From assembly GCA_012064385.1 (NCBI GenBank), contig QRDG01000065.1, positions 851,376 to 915,375 on the forward strand: DNA of 64,000 nt. Reading direction: 5' to 3'. Below the pieces are notes generated by a model. The model was not told where the DNA came from. It saw nothing but the letters and a program-made list of their open reading frames with translations, and made no database searches. Position numbers and translations under genes: made by a program. This document shows, piece after piece, positions 59,001-64,000 of this stretch. Each line of letters starts with the position of its first letter. Within the stretch, counting starts at the first letter, position 1. Source of the DNA: Puccinellia tenuiflora (lineage: Eukaryota > Streptophyta > Magnoliopsida > Poales > Poaceae).

Positions 59001-59310
59001 CCGTGCCATGATTTGTGATAAAGTGTCCATTTTTGACACATAGGTGCGTCTTGGTATGGCAAACATTGTTGCCAAAACAATTTTTAAAATATTATTATAA
59101 ATATCATTTTCTATTTTTAAGTGTCAAAAGTGACTTTTTTTATTAAGCAAGTACCACAAATATGTTGCTAAAAGTCATATACATGATGAAAAAGATGATA
59201 TGGATGTCATATTTGGATTTCTCTCATTTTTCTAATCGATTTAGACACTTTATTTGTTAAATTTCGATTTATAGATTTAAAAATATGAATTATTTCATAT
59301 TAAACGAAAA
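59001..59310 (-). repeat. Inverted repeat, right arm
   Basis: Inverted counterpart of 56498-56803. Together the arms could form a hairpin of about 300 bp around the tandem array. Confidence 0.85.
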
Positions 59311-59580
59311 ACAGTAAAAAAAATCATAGCTATGCCGACGCCGACGGCAGAACCTATGCCGACGGCCGTGTCGACGGGCATGCCTTGTCGGAGCCTATGC
59401 CGACGGCCCCGATAAAAAGCCGTCGGCATAGGGTTTGGCCATCGGCATAGAAACTCATTCCTGTAGTGCAGCCTGCATGGCCCCTTCTTGTTCTACTTCG
59501 TATGCTAAGATGGCTAGTTGGACAACAAGTGGAGTTGTCACTGCCCTATTTATACCCATCGATATTTTCTTAAGACCTAA

Positions 59581-62102
<2,522 letters not shown>

Positions 62103-62879
62103 CATCTGACATTGTGTACCCTCAAGCTGTGTTCTTGCAGCAGACATGCAACAGTGGCTGGTCTTCATCAACCGGTAGAAGCTAGCTGTGTAATATCCGC
62201 ATGCTGAAGTGATGAGCATTGTCTTCCATCTGCCAAGACATGCTTGGGACGATTGCTTATAGGTATAGAAATAACAGGAAGCACCCTGTGTTGGGTTCTT
62301 AGGCTTACTGGGTTGCCGAGTGGTTGATGGCGCCCGATGTTTGAAGCAAAATGTTGCAAGTTCAGAACACATTGCCACTGAGGTACATGTAACAAGTTGC
62401 TGTAATATGCAGGACCGTCAGGGGAGTATATGCATCTATGGTGACACGGGACACTTGCTTAGTTTTAAAGCAGTTCACAATCTCACGCGTCTTCAATTTC
62501 AGATTGTCCAAACGGGTGAATTTCTTTTTGGACAGTAACAAGGGCGCTCACACATGTGCATGCTAGAAATATTGTTTAACGCACATCATTAAATGCGCAA
62601 AATGTTTTTCTTTTCTTTTGGTGACAAGTTACAAAACCTAAGTTCGAAAATAATAAAATCAAAGGAGTTGTAAAACTTCTCCTAAAACATTGCCGGAACC
62701 CTAAACCCCTCCGCTTTGATTGGGCTCCTAAAGCAGGCCGGCCCATCTACTGGAGCAACTGACGGTGGGATCCTCTTACCAGAGTCGACTCTGGACTCTG
62801 GAGTCTCCGTCCTACACTCCGCAACCCTGAGCTTGGGCAAACAAAAACGGAAACGATAACGAAACTACGAGGAGGGGCG
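62103..62879. other. NAT9-like 3' UTR and spacer to the TIM22-like gene
   Basis: AT-rich 3' UTR-like sequence up to about 62540, then about 300 bp that likely include the promoter and leader of the next gene. No elements recognised. Confidence 0.5.
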
Positions 62880-63787
62880 ATGGCGGCGAAGAGCGAGAAC
62901 GAGTCGGGCGGCGACGAGGGCACCAACCCCGGCGAGGGAGGCGCGGCCGCGTCTCCCCCGCTTCTGGCTGCCGCCCCGGTCGTATGCGTCATGCGTTCCG
63001 CCGGGGACTTCGCCGGTGGCGCTTTCGTCGGATCTATCTTTGGATACGGTTAATCACCGATTCCCCTGTTATTACTTCTCGGTTAACTCTACTCTGCGGT
63101 GATGCTTTCGTTGTTGGAAGTCTCGGAAATTTTCTATATTTTGAGTTCGGTTCTTATTAGGGCAGATGATAAGAGGAAATTTATTTGCCTTAGGTTACGC
63201 GCCCAGTTCTAGGAGTATGTAATTGCACATTTGATACTGTTACTTGTATCCATTTAACCTGCAACTCCTTGTATTCAATCTTAATTTTAGATCCTTATTG
63301 TGTTAGCATAATTGAAGCACTTACTGATCTACATGCTGTCATTCACACCACCTGTTGACACTCGGTTAACTCCTCGCATAAAATCCTTATATTGCATATC
63401 GGATTGTTTTTTCAGGACAAGGTTTGCTAACCAAGAAGGGCTTGAAAGGCTCACTCGGCAATGCAGGGTCTTCTGCCAAAGTAAGTTTTCATGTTTGCGC
63501 GCATATTCCTAACAAGAAAATCGTGCTATCCCTTTACAGACAGCTTGCTAACAATATAATTTTCTTGGATTTTAGAGTTTTGCAGTTCTTTCTGGTGTCC
63601 AGAGTTTGGTTTTGTGCTTGTTGAGAAGGCTGCGCGGGAAAGATGATAGTATGTCTATTTTTTAGTGGCCAGCTTTTTGTTACCTTGGAGTTGAGTTGGA
63701 TGCATAGCCTGAACTAACATGCTCCTTTCACAGTTATCAATTCTGGCATTGCTGGTTGTTGCACGGGTCTTGCTTTGAGTTTTCCAG
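62880..63787 (+). CDS. TIM22: TIM22-like mitochondrial inner-membrane import translocase subunit (partial)
   Basis: Four exons are visible: 62880-63048, 63416-63480, 63576-63648 and 63734-63787; the intron after 63787 runs to the window end. The 120 residues seen start with an acidic, Ala-rich N-terminus, then [20 protein letters not shown] and [20 protein letters not shown], then [40 protein letters not shown] and FPG. This is the Tim17/22/23 pattern of Gly-rich membrane helices, closest to TIM22, which inserts carrier proteins into the inner membrane. A chloroplast-targeted relative is possible. The last helix and the stop lie outside the window. Confidence 0.88.
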
Positions 63788-63832
63788 GTACATTCACAGC
63801 AAAGTAACGACATTTTAACAGCTTACCTACTA

Positions 63833-64000
63833 CTCCCTCCGTTCCTAGATGTAGAGTGTCTAAGGTTTTACACGAGAATTAAAGCATGCTCGTAGAGAAG
63901 AAAATTACACTAGTTTTGGATGGAATTACCTCTGACTAATTGACATGGAAAAGAGTAGTTCACATAAGATAAGGGAACGTAATCAAATCTCTAAAAAAAT
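63833..64000. mobile_element. Stowaway MITE in TIM22-like intron (cut by window end)
   Basis: Begins CTCCCTCCGTTCCTAGATGTAGAG after a TA at 63831-63832, the standard Stowaway left end. The right end lies beyond the window. Confidence 0.8.

Larger units (their letters stand above)
53478..59468. mobile_element. Non-autonomous CACTA transposon with internal repeats
   Basis: Ends CACTACAGGAACGGCTGGC and ATTCCTGTAGTG, with CAG duplicated on both sides (53475-53477 and 59469-59471). Subterminal GCCGTCGGCATA motifs in both orientations lie near both ends. The element is 5991 bp, of which 2419 is a nested solo LTR. No transposase was found. The interior holds an inverted repeat enclosing about 660-bp tandem units. 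Confidence 0.9.

Overview
The window is nuclear DNA of a grass, most likely a Triticeae species (wheat, Aegilops or barley group). The signs are short GC-rich first exons, GT-AG introns, and dense nested transposons. These include CACTA elements with TTTAGTCCCGGTT subterminal repeats, Stowaway MITEs with CTCCCTCC ends, long-LTR retrotransposons, LINE tails and tRNA-derived SINEs. No bacterial-type operons, rRNA or CRISPR were seen. I read the species group from sequence style, not from any search.

Region by region: (1) 1-211 is probably the C-terminal end of a gene that starts outside the window. (2) 3775-7395 (+) is an intact eight-exon gene for the 26S proteasome lid subunit RPN3; a poly(A)-tailed retroposon sits 68 bp upstream of its start codon. 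(3) 7967-10296 (-) is a C2-domain protein gene turned into a pseudogene by two LINE insertions with clear target-site duplications, plus frameshifts and a stop. (4) 11395-24801 holds a SINE, a 4.8-kb solo LTR, and a non-autonomous LTR retrotransposon with a 440-bp interior and a further solo LTR nested in its 5' LTR. (5) 25106-36660 is an 11.6-kb CACTA transposon with a decayed TNP2-type transposase and a second gene ending in a ULP1-type (C48) protease domain. (6) 37400-41030 holds a Gypsy integrase relic, a receptor-kinase relic, and a 2.7-kb CACTA carrying a fusion of a DEDD 3'-5' exonuclease domain and a ULP1-like protease domain. (7) 41200-44473 has Stowaway MITEs, a decayed SINE and a Harbinger-type element that appears to have captured a gene fragment. 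(8) 46827-48077 (-) is an intact single-exon AIR12-like gene (DOMON plus cytochrome b561). (9) 49500-59680 contains three diverged copies of a promoter-like module, a small LTR element, and a 6-kb CACTA with a nested solo LTR and a large inverted/tandem repeat. (10) 59875-62102 (+) is a six-exon N-acetyltransferase 9-like gene. (11) From 62880 (+) a TIM22-like import translocase gene begins and runs off the window.

The four intact host genes (RPN3, AIR12-like, NAT9-like, TIM22-like) have unrelated housekeeping or redox roles and do not form a pathway. Most of the rest is transposon history that can be ordered by nesting. The best candidate for something not routinely described is the exonuclease-ULP1 protease fusion inside the small CACTA element, followed by the Harbinger-type gene capture and the retroposon that now occupies the RPN3 promoter.
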